Source: CAZMGV01 sp964621525 [NCBI: uncultured bacterium] (GTDB taxonomy: Bacteria; JAGRBM01). From it: a stretch of DNA of 64,000 nucleotides. Below the pieces are notes generated by a model, which was not told the origin of the DNA, made no database searches, and was given only the letters and a program-made list of their open reading frames with translations. A program made the translations under genes and the position numbers. The DNA lies in the NCBI GenBank assembly GCA_964621525.1, contig CAZUMS010000001.1, forward strand, positions 227,514 through 291,513. The letters run 5' to 3'. Shown here piece after piece: positions 32,577-40,960 of this stretch. Numbering within the stretch: position 1 is the first letter of the stretch; every line of letters starts with the position of its first letter.

Positions 32577-34490
32577 TCAGCCGGGGCCTCCGCACGCCAT
32601 GACCCGGTTCATCTGAGCGAAAAGTTCGTCAATGGTAAATGGCTTCTGGATCACGGCTGCGGGTGGATATTCTCCGAACCGCCGGGAGACATCCCGTTCG
32701 GCATACCCAGTCATCACGACAACCGGAACTGTCCTGTAACCCTGGGTCCGGATCTCCGATAGCGTTCTGACACCGTCCCAGCCGGGCATCGTCAGGTCCA
32801 GTAGAATGAGATCGGGAGGCTTACCGCGTTCCCTGATCATATCCAGTGCCGGGCGCCCTCCGTCCGCTTCCAGAACGCTGAACCCGAACTTGGCCAGCAT
32901 TTTGGCGGTGGATTCCCTGACCAGCGGCTCGTCGTCAATCACAAGGATCTGCCTGGCGTCCCTGCCGTATTCCGGTGACGCCTGAAGGACAACCGGACGT
33001 GCAGGCCCGGCGGCTGACCGGGGCATATAAATACGGAAACTGGTGCCCCTGCCCCGCTCGGTATCGACATCGAGACCGCCGCTGTGATCCCGGACGATTC
33101 CCAGAACGGCGGCAAGCCCGAGGCCGCGTCCCGTAAACTTGGTGGTGAAAAACGGATCGAATATCCGGTCGACCGTTTCGGGATCCATACCACAGCCTGA
33201 GTCGGACACCTCAATCAGAACGTGCCGGCCAGGACTGAGGGGGCCGCCGAAACGGGTTCGCTGGGGAACACCGGTGGCAGGCTCCATCGCCTCCGTCCGA
33301 AGCCGGATCACTCCGGGCTGGTTGCCAATGGCCTCGGCTGCATTCGTGATCAGGTTCATCACGATCTGGCGCAACTGAGTTGCATCGCCGTCGATGTAAA
33401 AAGAATCAGGTCCGGTCTCGATCACAAAACTCGTGTCCCGGCCCACCGACACCCGCAGAAGGTCAGCCATCTCCCGGACGAGGCCGTTCAGTTCTACCGG
33501 CTCGCGGGTGAGCTGCCCTCGCCCGGCATAGGCGAGCAACTGCCGGGTCAGCTCCGACGACCGCTTTGCAATCCGCTCGATAGCGTTGAGGGTTCCATTG
33601 ATTTCAGGCGACGCACCGGCCGACAGACGGGCCAGAGAAACATTGCCGACGATCGCCGCCAGCATGTTGTTGAAATCGTGGGCGATTCCGCCCGCCAGCA
33701 CGCCAAGGCTTTCCAGCTTCTGGGCTTCCAGCATCTTGCGCTCGACCTGTCTCCGCTCTTCCTCCGCCCGGCGGAGCGCGGTGACGTCGTGAACGACCGC
33801 AAGCGCACCGGTGATTCGGTCCTGTTCGTCGATAATCGGCGCCGTCTGCATGGTGGTGACGACTCTCGTCCCATTCCGGTGCACAAGCACAGAATCGTGC
33901 TTTTCGGCGACACCGGCCAGCCGGCGTTCCAGATTCTGGACACCCTGCGGACGGGTGGACGGCTCCATCAGGTCCAGAAACGATTTCCCGAGCATTTCGT
34001 CAGGTGTGTAACCGAGCATTTCGGCCATGGTGGGATTCACGAATGTCGTCAGGCCTTCGGCGTCGATGGTCCAGATACCGTCCTTGGCCGTGTTCACAAT
34101 GCGCCGGTATTTGCTCTCGCTGAGCTGCAGGGCCGCCTCGGCTTCCTTCTCACGCGTGATATCCTGTGCGAAAATCACAACTCCGGTGACCCGGGCATCT
34201 TCGATGAGCGGGCTCAGCTGGCTGCGGAACCAGACGACGATACCGTTCTCGCGGACCAGCCGGATCTCAAGACTCTCCGCCGGACCGCCTGCAATGATGC
34301 GGTTGAAAATCTCCTTCTGGCGGGACCGGTAAGGCTCCTCCATGTACATGAAAGAGTCGGTGCCGACGATTTCACGTCCTGCATATTCCTCATAGGTGCG
34401 ATTGATATGGCGGATCAGGCCATCGGGACCGACGATCATCAGAAAGCCGGGAAACCCAGCCGAAAAACTTTTCCAGTATTCCGATTCCAC
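32577..34490 (-). CDS. Hybrid histidine kinase, PAS-PAS-HisKA-HATPase-REC
   Basis: A 637-aa soluble kinase. PAS1 spans about 10-115 and PAS2 about 125-240, then HisKA with H271 in A-H-D-F-N-N (the NtrB-like variant), HATPase_c with D-S-G-C-G-M and G-L-G-L-A, and a C-terminal receiver with phospho-acceptor near D565 in L-L-D-L-T-M-P. No TM segment is seen, so it senses a cytoplasmic signal. No output regulator is adjacent. A 74-aa cysteine protein lies 142 nt upstream on the same strand and may share its promoter. Confidence 0.93.
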   Translation of the reverse strand: MESEYWKSFSAGFPGFLMIVGPDGLIRHINRTYEEYAGREIVGTDSFMYMEEPYRSRQKEIFNRIIAGGPAESLEIRLVRENGIVVWFRSQLSPLIEDARVTGVVIFAQDITREKEAEAALQLSESKYRRIVNTAKDGIWTIDAEGLTTFVNPTMAEMLGYTPDEMLGKSFLDLMEPSTRPQGVQNLERRLAGVAEKHDSVLVHRNGTRVVTTMQTAPIIDEQDRITGALAVVHDVTALRRAEEERRQVERKMLEAQKLESLGVLAGGIAHDFNNMLAAIVGNVSLARLSAGASPEINGTLNAIERIAKRSSELTRQLLAYAGRGQLTREPVELNGLVREMADLLRVSVGRDTSFVIETGPDSFYIDGDATQLRQIVMNLITNAAEAIGNQPGVIRLRTEAMEPATGVPQRTRFGGPLSPGRHVLIEVSDSGCGMDPETVDRIFDPFFTTKFTGRGLGLAAVLGIVRDHSGGLDVDTERGRGTSFRIYMPRSAAGPARPVVLQASPEYGRDARQILVIDDEPLVRESTAKMLAKFGFSVLEADGGRPALDMIRERGKPPDLILLDLTMPGWDGVRTLSEIRTQGYRTVPVVVMTGYAERDVSRRFGEYPPAAVIQKPFTIDELFAQMNRVMACGGPG

Positions 34491-34632
34491 CCAGCCCCCG
34501 TCCGTCAGAACAGTATCAACCAGTCAGGCCAGCCGCGAGTCCAAGACCCGTAATTCCGCCGTCCCGGGAAACCCTCAATGCCGCTCAATGGCGGACGCAC
34601 CAGAAGCTGCTGAAGCCGGGTAATAACAGCTT

Positions 34633-34857
34633 TCAGCGCCCGGATTTGGCCTTTATCTGGATTACCGCCCCGTTCGGCAACAGATTGTCCGGGACCACTA
34701 CGCCAGCAAGCGCCTTCTGAAAACGGGCGCACTTCTCGTACTTATCCGTTTCACAGTAATCCTGTTTCCAGATATTCAGCAGGCCATCATACTTGAACAG
34801 GGGGAACATCCGGCACGAGGTCGCGTGTGGACACAGCAGCTTTTTCTCGTTACTCAT
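34633..34857 (-). CDS. Small four-cysteine protein of unknown function
   Basis: A 74-aa protein with C9, C15, C35 and C43 arranged as C-P-H-x3-C ... Y-C-x7-C-A-R, then V-P-D-N-L-L-P-N-G. The central W-K-Q-D-Y-C and C-A-R-F segments look like a small conserved cysteine domain seen beside signalling genes in deltaproteobacteria, but I cannot name it. Four cysteines could bind zinc or an Fe-S cluster. The ATG has only a weak AGG upstream. It lies between the PAS hybrid kinase (same strand) and the divergent YeeE/YedE genes. Confidence 0.7.
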   Translation of the reverse strand: MSNEKKLLCPHATSCRMFPLFKYDGLLNIWKQDYCETDKYEKCARFQKALAGVVVPDNLLPNGAVIQIKAKSGR

Positions 34858-34890
34858 TGCCTGAACTCAGGATAGTCCTGACAGGAAACC

Positions 34891-35514
34891 ATGTCTAACA
34901 CCGAATTTCTCCCCTGGTGGGCCGGTGCTGCAGCTCTAGCCACTGTCGCCATACTCTATTTCTATGCCACGGGCCGTCTCCTCGGCGTGAGTGGCCTGTT
35001 CGACAAACTGCTCCACTGGAAGCAAACCCGGAATGCGGATGCAGTGCGAGCCGCCCTCCAGGATGCTCCGGACGACTGGATGCGTGAGATGATCGCCGCA
35101 ACCCGGAGCGCATACGGAGACCGGGGACCGGCGACAGCCGGCACTTCTGAGCGGACGGCAGAAAAAGTCGAAAGTGAATCTTCCGGCCGGGTTCCGGCTC
35201 CCGCCACTGCCATTGAGTCCGTAGTGTTTCTGGCGTCACTCCCCGTAGGCAGCGCGATAGCCGCGCTGTCCACCGGGAAGTGGGGCAGCAGCTTCAGTGC
35301 TACCCTGCCGCAGATCTTCGGTGAATCGGCATTGGCGGTGCTCGCCGTCGGCGGAGTACTCGTGGGTTTTGGTACCCGTATGGCGGGCGGTTGCACTTCG
35401 GGTCATGGGCTGAGCGGATGTTCCCGCTTTCAGCCGGCAAGCCTCGCTGCAACGGCCAGTTTCCTGGGCATGGCAATTTTCGTTTCCCTGGTGATGGCGA
35501 AGGTGCTCCAGTGA
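34891..35514 (+). CDS. YeeE/YedE-family sulfur transport protein, first half
   Basis: A 207-aa inner-membrane protein with one TM helix at 8-28, a charged cytoplasmic linker (about 35-105) and three C-terminal TM helices. The signature [18 protein letters not shown] contains the cysteine used by YeeE/TsuA-type transporters to relay thiosulfate or other sulfur species. It is half the size of a one-piece YeeE; the other half is the next gene, coupled by a GTGA overlap. The start is 33 nt from the divergent cysteine-protein gene. Confidence 0.88.
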   Translation: MSNTEFLPWWAGAAALATVAILYFYATGRLLGVSGLFDKLLHWKQTRNADAVRAALQDAPDDWMREMIAATRSAYGDRGPATAGTSERTAEKVESESSGRVPAPATAIESVVFLASLPVGSAIAALSTGKWGSSFSATLPQIFGESALAVLAVGGVLVGFGTRMAGGCTSGHGLSGCSRFQPASLAATASFLGMAIFVSLVMAKVLQ

Positions 35515-35927
35515 CAGCGCCCCGCCTGCCGCTTCTGGCTCTTGCCGGTATTACCCTGGGAGCGACGCTCCATCTGACGGGCTTCAGCAGCTTCGATGCT
35601 GTCCACCGGATGTTTGTTCTCACGGATCTCAGGCTTCTCTATACCTTTGGAGGGGCGGTAGCGATCCTCGCTCCGCTCCTGCCGCTGTTGACCCGGAATG
35701 TGCAATTTGCCCGCAAGCCTTTTCACCCGAGAGTGATCATTGGCAGCCTGATTTTTGGTACCGGCTGGGCTCTCACTGGTGCATGCCCGGCCGTGGCTCT
35801 CGTGCAGATTGGCGAAGCCAAATGGCCTGCTCTGCTGACCCTGGCGGGCATGATTGCCGGCACCTTCCTGTTCGGTCTTGTAAATGGCCGCTACCTGAAG
35901 TGGGACAGCGGCAGTTGTGACGTGTAA
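35511..35927 (+). CDS. YeeE/YedE-family sulfur transport protein, second half (DUF6691)
   Basis: A 138-aa membrane protein with four TM helices and the motif [12 protein letters not shown], whose cysteine mirrors that of the first half. The two halves together rebuild a complete two-lobed YeeE/YedE transporter. The GTG at 35511 overlaps the previous TGA (GTGA). A longer frame starting at 35391 would run through the other gene and lacks family similarity, so it is not used. No rhodanese or sulfurtransferase gene is beside the pair. Confidence 0.87.
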   Translation: MTAPRLPLLALAGITLGATLHLTGFSSFDAVHRMFVLTDLRLLYTFGGAVAILAPLLPLLTRNVQFARKPFHPRVIIGSLIFGTGWALTGACPAVALVQIGEAKWPALLTLAGMIAGTFLFGLVNGRYLKWDSGSCDV

Positions 35928-36014
35928 AGCCAGCTGGCTCTGCCGGAGTGTCCACAACAGCCGGTTTTCAGGAAAATGACTGGATTCTGGAGCGTCAGAA
36001 TCCCTTGAGGGGAG

Positions 36015-36090
36015 TGGTGCCGAGGGGCGGATTCGAACCGCCGACACGTGGATTTTCAATCCACTGCTCTACCAACTGAGCTACCACGGC
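36015..36090 (-). tRNA. tRNA-Phe (anticodon GAA)
   Basis: A 76-nt cloverleaf with encoded CCA (36017-36015) and discriminator A. The anticodon stem GTGGA/TCCAC encloses a loop with GAA at 36057-36055. The T-arm GGCGG-TTCGAAT-CCGCC is perfect. The acceptor GCCGTGG pairs with CCTCGGC except for a U-U mismatch at the fifth pair, unusual for a functional tRNA. Confidence 0.95.
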
Positions 36091-36194
36091 ATTGCGACTG
36101 GGAACCGCAAGCGTTCGGACGATTGCCGGGGCCCTGAGGCCGCGCTCCGCCGAACGGAGGCGCATTGGTAGCCACTTTTTCCGGGCAAGTAAAT

Positions 36195-36220
36195 GGGGTT
36201 TCAGTGCCTGCCGAAACCCC
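36195..36220. repeat. Perfect inverted repeat in the tRNA-Phe/HTH intergenic region
   Basis: GGGGTTTC (36195-36202) and GAAACCCC (36213-36220) flank a 10-nt spacer. It lies downstream of the HTH gene (stop at 36295) in a gene-free stretch of about 200 bp and could form a hairpin in RNA from either strand. No T-run follows closely, so a simple intrinsic terminator is doubtful. Nothing else is recognised between 36091 and 36294. Confidence 0.5.
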
Positions 36221-36294
36221 TGAGAACACAGGTGGTTGTGCGCTTTCGATGCTCCGGGGGAAGCCTCCGGCTAGCCGCCCGGAAAGCGACCCGC

Positions 36295-36492
36295 TCAGTC
36301 GGGGTCCAGTGCCGTCAGAGCGGCGTATTTCTCTTCAAGCCAGCGTTTCAGGTCGAGTTCATGGAACACGCGCTGGCCGGCCTCCATGCGGTACGGGATC
36401 ATACCTGAATCGATCCAGGCGTTGACGGTCTCGGAGGACACGCCCAGCGTAACGGCCAGTTCCTCGATCGAAATGATCCGGGCTGAATCCAC
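36295..36492 (-). CDS. Small helix-turn-helix DNA-binding protein (excisionase/MerR-like)
   Basis: A 65-aa protein that is almost entirely one winged HTH: I-S-I-E-E-L-A-V-T-L-G-V-S-S-E-T-V-N-A-W, then the wing I-P-Y-R-M-E-A-G-Q-R-V-F and W-L-E-E-K. This is the fold of excisionase/MerR-type HTH_17 proteins. The GTG at 36492 has CGGAG seven bases upstream and is preferred; a GTG at 36522 would add 10 residues. It stands alone beside a tRNA gene, a common position for remnants of integrated elements, but no integrase or att repeat is seen. It is divergent from the J-domain gene. Confidence 0.78.
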   Translation of the reverse strand: MDSARIISIEELAVTLGVSSETVNAWIDSGMIPYRMEAGQRVFHELDLKRWLEEKYAALTALDPD

Positions 36493-36587
36493 GGCGGGTC
36501 TCCGTTCCGGCGGCACAGCCACAGGTGACTACGCGCTGCCTGTTGAAGTATATAGGTGCCGGAAGGCGAGGCAACCCTTTTCAGCGC

Positions 36588-37139
36588 ATGGCACGCACAA
36601 GGAAACAGCCACGGCCGTTCGCCCTGCTGGACAATATCCGGCAGATCGGGCGCACCCTGTCCCGGCGGGATCTGACGCCCTCCCAGCGGCTGGAGAACGC
36701 CTTCCGCCAGATGGCGCCCGGCGAGTACGAACGGTTCCAGCGCCGCGCCCGCATGTTCGAGGAGCTTGCCCGCAGCGAATACAGCAGGCTCCGCACCGAT
36801 CCGAATTCGAACGAGCAGGAAGTCGAGGCATTTCTCGCCGTACTGCGGGCCTCGGTGAAAACCTTCCAGAACGAACCGCCCCGCACCTGGGCCGGAAAGC
36901 GCGTCGTCGACTGGGTGTCCAGAAACCTCGGCCAGATGGAACACGCCCTGCTCCCCTCCCGGCAGGAAGCGTTTGCCGTACTCGGGGTGCAGGTGACGGA
37001 CGATCTCGAAACTATCAAGGTCCGGTTCCGCTCGCTCGCCCGCGAGGCCCATCCTGACAAGCCCGGCGGCAGCCATGCCCGCATGCAGAAACTGAACGAA
37101 GCCTACAAGACCGTTGTCAGAATCAAGGGCGGCAACTGA
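36588..37139 (+). CDS. J-domain protein (C-terminal DnaJ domain)
   Basis: A 183-aa protein whose last 65 residues are a compact J-domain (E-A-F-A-V-L-G-V ... A-R-E-A-H-P-D-K-P-G-G ... L-N-E-A-Y-K) with intact H-P-D. The N-terminal 115 residues are basic and helical (Q-R-L-E-N-A-F-R-Q-M; Y-E-R-F-Q-R-R-A-R-M-F-E-E-L) with no known domain. It should be an Hsp70 co-chaperone with its own client domain. ATG at 36588 is chosen; a GTG at 36525 would add 21 residues and intrude on the divergent HTH promoter. Confidence 0.82.
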   Translation: MARTRKQPRPFALLDNIRQIGRTLSRRDLTPSQRLENAFRQMAPGEYERFQRRARMFEELARSEYSRLRTDPNSNEQEVEAFLAVLRASVKTFQNEPPRTWAGKRVVDWVSRNLGQMEHALLPSRQEAFAVLGVQVTDDLETIKVRFRSLAREAHPDKPGGSHARMQKLNEAYKTVVRIKGGN

Positions 37140-37205
37140 GTTAATTTTCCAGTCCGTTGACGCCGATCTCACTCCTGTCCCAGATTGCGCGGATCAGGGG
37201 GAATT

Positions 37206-38054
37206 ATGAACTTTTACCATTCGAACCGTTTCCGTGCAGCAATTGCTGTCTTGCTCGCTGCCATGGCCAGTGGCTGTGCGACCGTGCATCCACTCAGGAT
37301 GACCGCCGAGAAGGCGCCTTACAGCAGTTCCGTGGTCTCACCCAAGCTGGCCGGTAAGAAGCTCAAGAAAATCATGGTCATTCCGCCGTCCGGTACCGTG
37401 CGCGGCGCCTTTGAAACCCAGCTCGTCCTGTTCGAGAAGGAGTTTCTCAAGCGGGGAATCACGGTGATTGCCGGCGCCATTACGGGCCGCGTGGTTCTGG
37501 AATCGGGAATCGGCGGACAGGAGAAACGGGAAGAAGGCGCACAGGGTCTCTCCGACATGGAACGGGCACTGGTAATGGCAGAAAAGACCGGTGCCGATGC
37601 GATTCTCCAGATCGGCAATTTCAGCTGGAGCAGCGATTCCAAGGAAAGCCGGTTCTTCACCGGTACCGCCGAAGGCACCACGCCGTTTGAGGAAACCGAC
37701 CAGAAGACGTACAAATCCTGGGCCGGGCCGAAGTATTACTTTTCCGCTCCCGAACTGGCCTTCATTGGCCGGGTCGTCGATGTCAGCAATGGTGAAGTGG
37801 TAGCTTCTCTTGACGTCCGCATGCCGGCGAATTTCTCGCTCCCCCGCGATTATCAGGCCGTACTCGTAATCCAAAATCCCAACACCCCGCCCCTGCTGCA
37901 ACAGGAAACGGCCTTCCAGTATACGGTTTATGAGTGGAGCAATACCGGAGGCGTCTGGCAATCCAAGACTTCCAGTCCCTGGCTCAAGGATGCCATGGAG
38001 CAGACCGAGGCGAAAGTCATCGAAACAGCGGTCCGGCAGGTGGCCGCCGACTGA
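37206..38054 (+). CDS. Lipoprotein of unknown function
   Basis: A 282-aa lipoprotein with signal A-A-I-A-V-L-L-A-A-M-A-S-G-C. After the lipidation site comes an alpha/beta domain opening K-K-I-M-V-I-P-P-S-G-T-V and a region G-A-D-A-I-L-Q-I-G. This pattern (I-M-V-I-P, then A-D-A-I-L) is reminiscent of CsgG/LpoB-like envelope lipoproteins, but I cannot confirm it. AGGGGGA is placed ideally before the ATG at 37206. It lies 66 nt after the J-domain gene and is convergent with the chemoreceptor gene. Confidence 0.8.
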   Translation: MNFYHSNRFRAAIAVLLAAMASGCATVHPLRMTAEKAPYSSSVVSPKLAGKKLKKIMVIPPSGTVRGAFETQLVLFEKEFLKRGITVIAGAITGRVVLESGIGGQEKREEGAQGLSDMERALVMAEKTGADAILQIGNFSWSSDSKESRFFTGTAEGTTPFEETDQKTYKSWAGPKYYFSAPELAFIGRVVDVSNGEVVASLDVRMPANFSLPRDYQAVLVIQNPNTPPLLQQETAFQYTVYEWSNTGGVWQSKTSSPWLKDAMEQTEAKVIETAVRQVAAD

Positions 38055-38129
38055 GCTGCGGGGGCCGGGGAACAGAGCCCGGCAATCCGGCCGGCCTTGC
38101 CTGGCAGCACCTGATCCCTCGAAGCAGGA

Positions 38130-40814
38130 TCAGACCCTGAAATTCCTCACTGTCGCCTCGAGCGTACGGGCTTCCGAGGCCAGGAGCTGGATCACCTCGT
38201 TCAGTTCGAGGACGCGGTCCAGATTGTGCCGGCTGGATTCGCTGATCGACGAAGCCGCCCACGAGATTTCCTTGGCACCGGCACCCTGCTCCCGCGCCGC
38301 CCGGTCGATGTTGTCGACGAGTTGCGCAATCCGGGCAATCCGTTCGGCGATCCGGGAAGTGAGGCGTTTCTGTTCGGTCGTTGTATCGAGCACCCGGTCC
38401 GCCGTCTCCTGCATCGATTCCGACGCCTTCGTGATCTGGTCCGCTCCCCGCTTCTGTTCATCCGTCGCCCGCGCAATGCTGTCGATCATCTCGACCGTGC
38501 GGCTGATGGAACGGGTGATTTCCGTAGCGCCGTTCGACTGCTCGCCGGTCGCCTTGGCGATCCGTTTCACGCGCTCGGAGATTTCCAGCGTCGAGAACTG
38601 GATCTGCTCGAGCGCCGCCCGGGCCTCGGCGGAAACATTCACGCCCCGCTCGATCTGCTGGTCACCCTGAAGCACGAGATGGACGGCCACCTGAGCCTCC
38701 TGCAGGATGCCCTGGATCCGCTCCCCGATTTCCTTGGCGCTCCGCTGGGTACGGCCCGCGAGCTGCTTGATCTGGGTGGCGACGACCGAGAAGCCGGCCC
38801 CTTCGTCACCTGCCTGCGCGGCGATGATCGCGGCATTCAGTGACAACAGGTTCGTTTTGGAAGCCACGTCCTGGATCACCTGCACGATTTCACGGATCTC
38901 GTCCAGGCTGTCGGAAAGCTTCTGCATGGTGGAAGTCGCCCGAAGCGACGTCTCGCGGATTGTTTCCATCGTGTGCAGGTTTTCCTGAACGGCCCGGGCC
39001 CCGGACTCGGCATCGGAGAGCACTCGGGCCGCGGTTTCGACCGAATCGGTCGCCAGATCCCGGACGCTCAGGATCGATTGCTCCATCTCGCGGACATTGC
39101 TCGCCGTCTCGTTTGCCGCCATCGACAGCGTGTCGACATTATCCACGACCGAGCGGATCGAGGCTGCCACCTGGAAGATCGACGAGTTGGTTTCCTCGAT
39201 TCTTTCGGAAAGGGAATCGACCGCCTTTTCGACGGCAGTGGCCCCCTCCTTCACTTCCTCCACTTCGGAAATGGCTGCCCGGGCCTCCTCGGAAAGGCCG
39301 CCGACGGTGCGCGACACTTCTCCAAGACTCCGGCCGATCTGCTCGATGGACGCGGAAGCGACCTCGACCGCTTTCACCTGTTCCTGGGTTGATTGCTGAA
39401 CCTCGCTCGATGAATGGCTGACCCGGGTGGAAATCTCTCCGAGCTGAGTGCTCGATTGGCCGATCCTGCCCACCAGCGCCCGGAGCCCGTCCCGCATGAG
39501 CTGCACCGAGCGGCTCACCCGGCCGACTTCGTTATAGGCGGCGACATTCACCGGCACCGACAGATCACCGCCGGCAATACCTTCCAGCGATGTCGTCAGC
39601 CGCGACAGGGGTCTCGTGATCCCTTCAGCCGCAAACAGGATCACGCGCCAGAGGAGAAGCCCGGTAATCAGGAACAGCACGGCCGCCAGCCCCATCGTTC
39701 CGGTTTCCTGTTCAATATCCTGCCGGGGAAACACCATCGCGATGGCGCCCCCGTGCGTCAGCGGCATCCAGACCCACAGGTCAAGCTTCCGGGACAGCAT
39801 CCGGCGGTAATCCACCTGCCGGCCGGTCTGCTCGGAACCGGTGACAGATTCCATCGGCAGGCTTCTCAGCATGTTCTTGCCCGCAAGTTCCGGCTTCACG
39901 ATCCGCTGACGTTCGTCGTGATGGAGAGGCGTTTCCCGGAACTGCTTTTCGCTGTCTTCGGCCGCGAGTCCGACGACGGCTCCCGATGAATCGAACCAGA
40001 CGACCGCGCCGTGGGGAGAGGGCTTGAACAGCGCCATCTGGGTACCAAGCTGATTCACATAGTCGGGGATCTGGGAAGCATCGGTTCCCGACGATTCCAG
40101 CGCTTCGTGCCAGCTGGAAAGCCGGAAAACGGCCAGCCGTTCCATGGTCGAACGCACCGTCTTTTCGCCCTGGGCGAATCCGAACAGGATGCCGAAACCG
40201 ACCAGAATGACCAGCAGCCATACCACTGGCCAGCCGATCGTCCACCGCATCGTCTGGAGGCGGGGCTGGAAAGCGCTGTCATCGGTCGCGAGTCCGCCCT
40301 TGGCGCGGAAATACTGGAAAACCGGCTCAAGCCGCCGCTCGCTCAGCGCCCGGATATAGATGGAGATCATCACTCCGATGGAAACGGAGATGAAGAACGT
40401 CATGATCTTCTCGAGCCAGCCGATGGAGTAGGTTTCCCGGAACCCGTAGATTGCGGCCGTCCCGACGCCGCCAACCGGCCAGGCGAAAAGTATCCAGGCA
40501 TTCGTGTTTACGATCAGCCGGTTCAGGCAGCCGATCATCTCCCGCGCCTGTTCGGGAGGAATTCGGTCGGGTTCGTTCTCCTGGGCAGCTTCCTCGAAAC
40601 GTATGGCCGGCCTCACCCATCTCCAGGAAAGGAAGGCGTGCACCAAGAGCAACGTATTAAACAGGCCCAGAAACTGTGCGAGCGCCCCCGGCTCGTAGAT
40701 GAGATCCGTGCTGAGCTCGGTCACGGCGAGCAGTGCGCCGGAACCGAGGAATACGCCGGCCAGCGAGTAAAACACGTACCAGCCGTAGAGACGGATGAGG
40801 GTTTTTCGAATCAC
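38130..40814 (-). CDS. Methyl-accepting chemotaxis-type receptor with multi-TM N-terminus
   Basis: An 894-aa receptor. The first about 220 residues hold about five TM helices (V-F-Y-S-L-A-G-V-F-L-G; W-I-L-F-A-W-P-V; I-M-T-F-F-I-S-V; V-V-W-L-L-V-I-L). An extracytoplasmic sensor follows at about 225-375, another TM at about 380-400, HAMP at about 400-455, then a long coiled-coil MCP signalling domain. The hairpin tip reads N-L-L-S-L-N-A-A-I-I-A-A-Q-A-G-D-E-G-A-G-F-S-V-V-A, where the usual I-E-A-A-R-A-G-E is altered. The GTG at 40814 has GGGAG just upstream; a longer frame to 40946 adds 44 non-family residues. No cheA, cheW or cheR is near, but a CheB domain is encoded upstream in the same direction. 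Confidence 0.92.
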   Translation of the reverse strand: MIRKTLIRLYGWYVFYSLAGVFLGSGALLAVTELSTDLIYEPGALAQFLGLFNTLLLVHAFLSWRWVRPAIRFEEAAQENEPDRIPPEQAREMIGCLNRLIVNTNAWILFAWPVGGVGTAAIYGFRETYSIGWLEKIMTFFISVSIGVMISIYIRALSERRLEPVFQYFRAKGGLATDDSAFQPRLQTMRWTIGWPVVWLLVILVGFGILFGFAQGEKTVRSTMERLAVFRLSSWHEALESSGTDASQIPDYVNQLGTQMALFKPSPHGAVVWFDSSGAVVGLAAEDSEKQFRETPLHHDERQRIVKPELAGKNMLRSLPMESVTGSEQTGRQVDYRRMLSRKLDLWVWMPLTHGGAIAMVFPRQDIEQETGTMGLAAVLFLITGLLLWRVILFAAEGITRPLSRLTTSLEGIAGGDLSVPVNVAAYNEVGRVSRSVQLMRDGLRALVGRIGQSSTQLGEISTRVSHSSSEVQQSTQEQVKAVEVASASIEQIGRSLGEVSRTVGGLSEEARAAISEVEEVKEGATAVEKAVDSLSERIEETNSSIFQVAASIRSVVDNVDTLSMAANETASNVREMEQSILSVRDLATDSVETAARVLSDAESGARAVQENLHTMETIRETSLRATSTMQKLSDSLDEIREIVQVIQDVASKTNLLSLNAAIIAAQAGDEGAGFSVVATQIKQLAGRTQRSAKEIGERIQGILQEAQVAVHLVLQGDQQIERGVNVSAEARAALEQIQFSTLEISERVKRIAKATGEQSNGATEITRSISRTVEMIDSIARATDEQKRGADQITKASESMQETADRVLDTTTEQKRLTSRIAERIARIAQLVDNIDRAAREQGAGAKEISWAASSISESSRHNLDRVLELNEVIQLLASEARTLEATVRNFRV

Positions 40815-40960
40815 GGAACTCCCGGCCCCCGGAATTCCGGGGAACCTGCCAGCCGGTGCCGCTGTCCCCTCACGGAAGACCAGCCACCGGCGAAGCCAGA
40901 CGCTGCCATTTTGAGGATCATAACCGATTCCTTTCCGGCGGCTCAACCCGGCTGGAGCGG

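Noticed and set aside
36015-36492. A tRNA-borne integrated element (tRNA-Phe plus excisionase-like HTH gene)
   Set aside because: No integrase, no duplicate of the tRNA 3' end and no composition shift were found; the xerC-type recombinase is in a housekeeping operon far away.
38111-38133. Inverted repeat CTGATCC/GGATCAG between the convergent lipoprotein and chemoreceptor genes
   Set aside because: It overlaps the receptor stop codon, has a 7-bp stem and no T-run on either strand, so a terminator cannot be supported.
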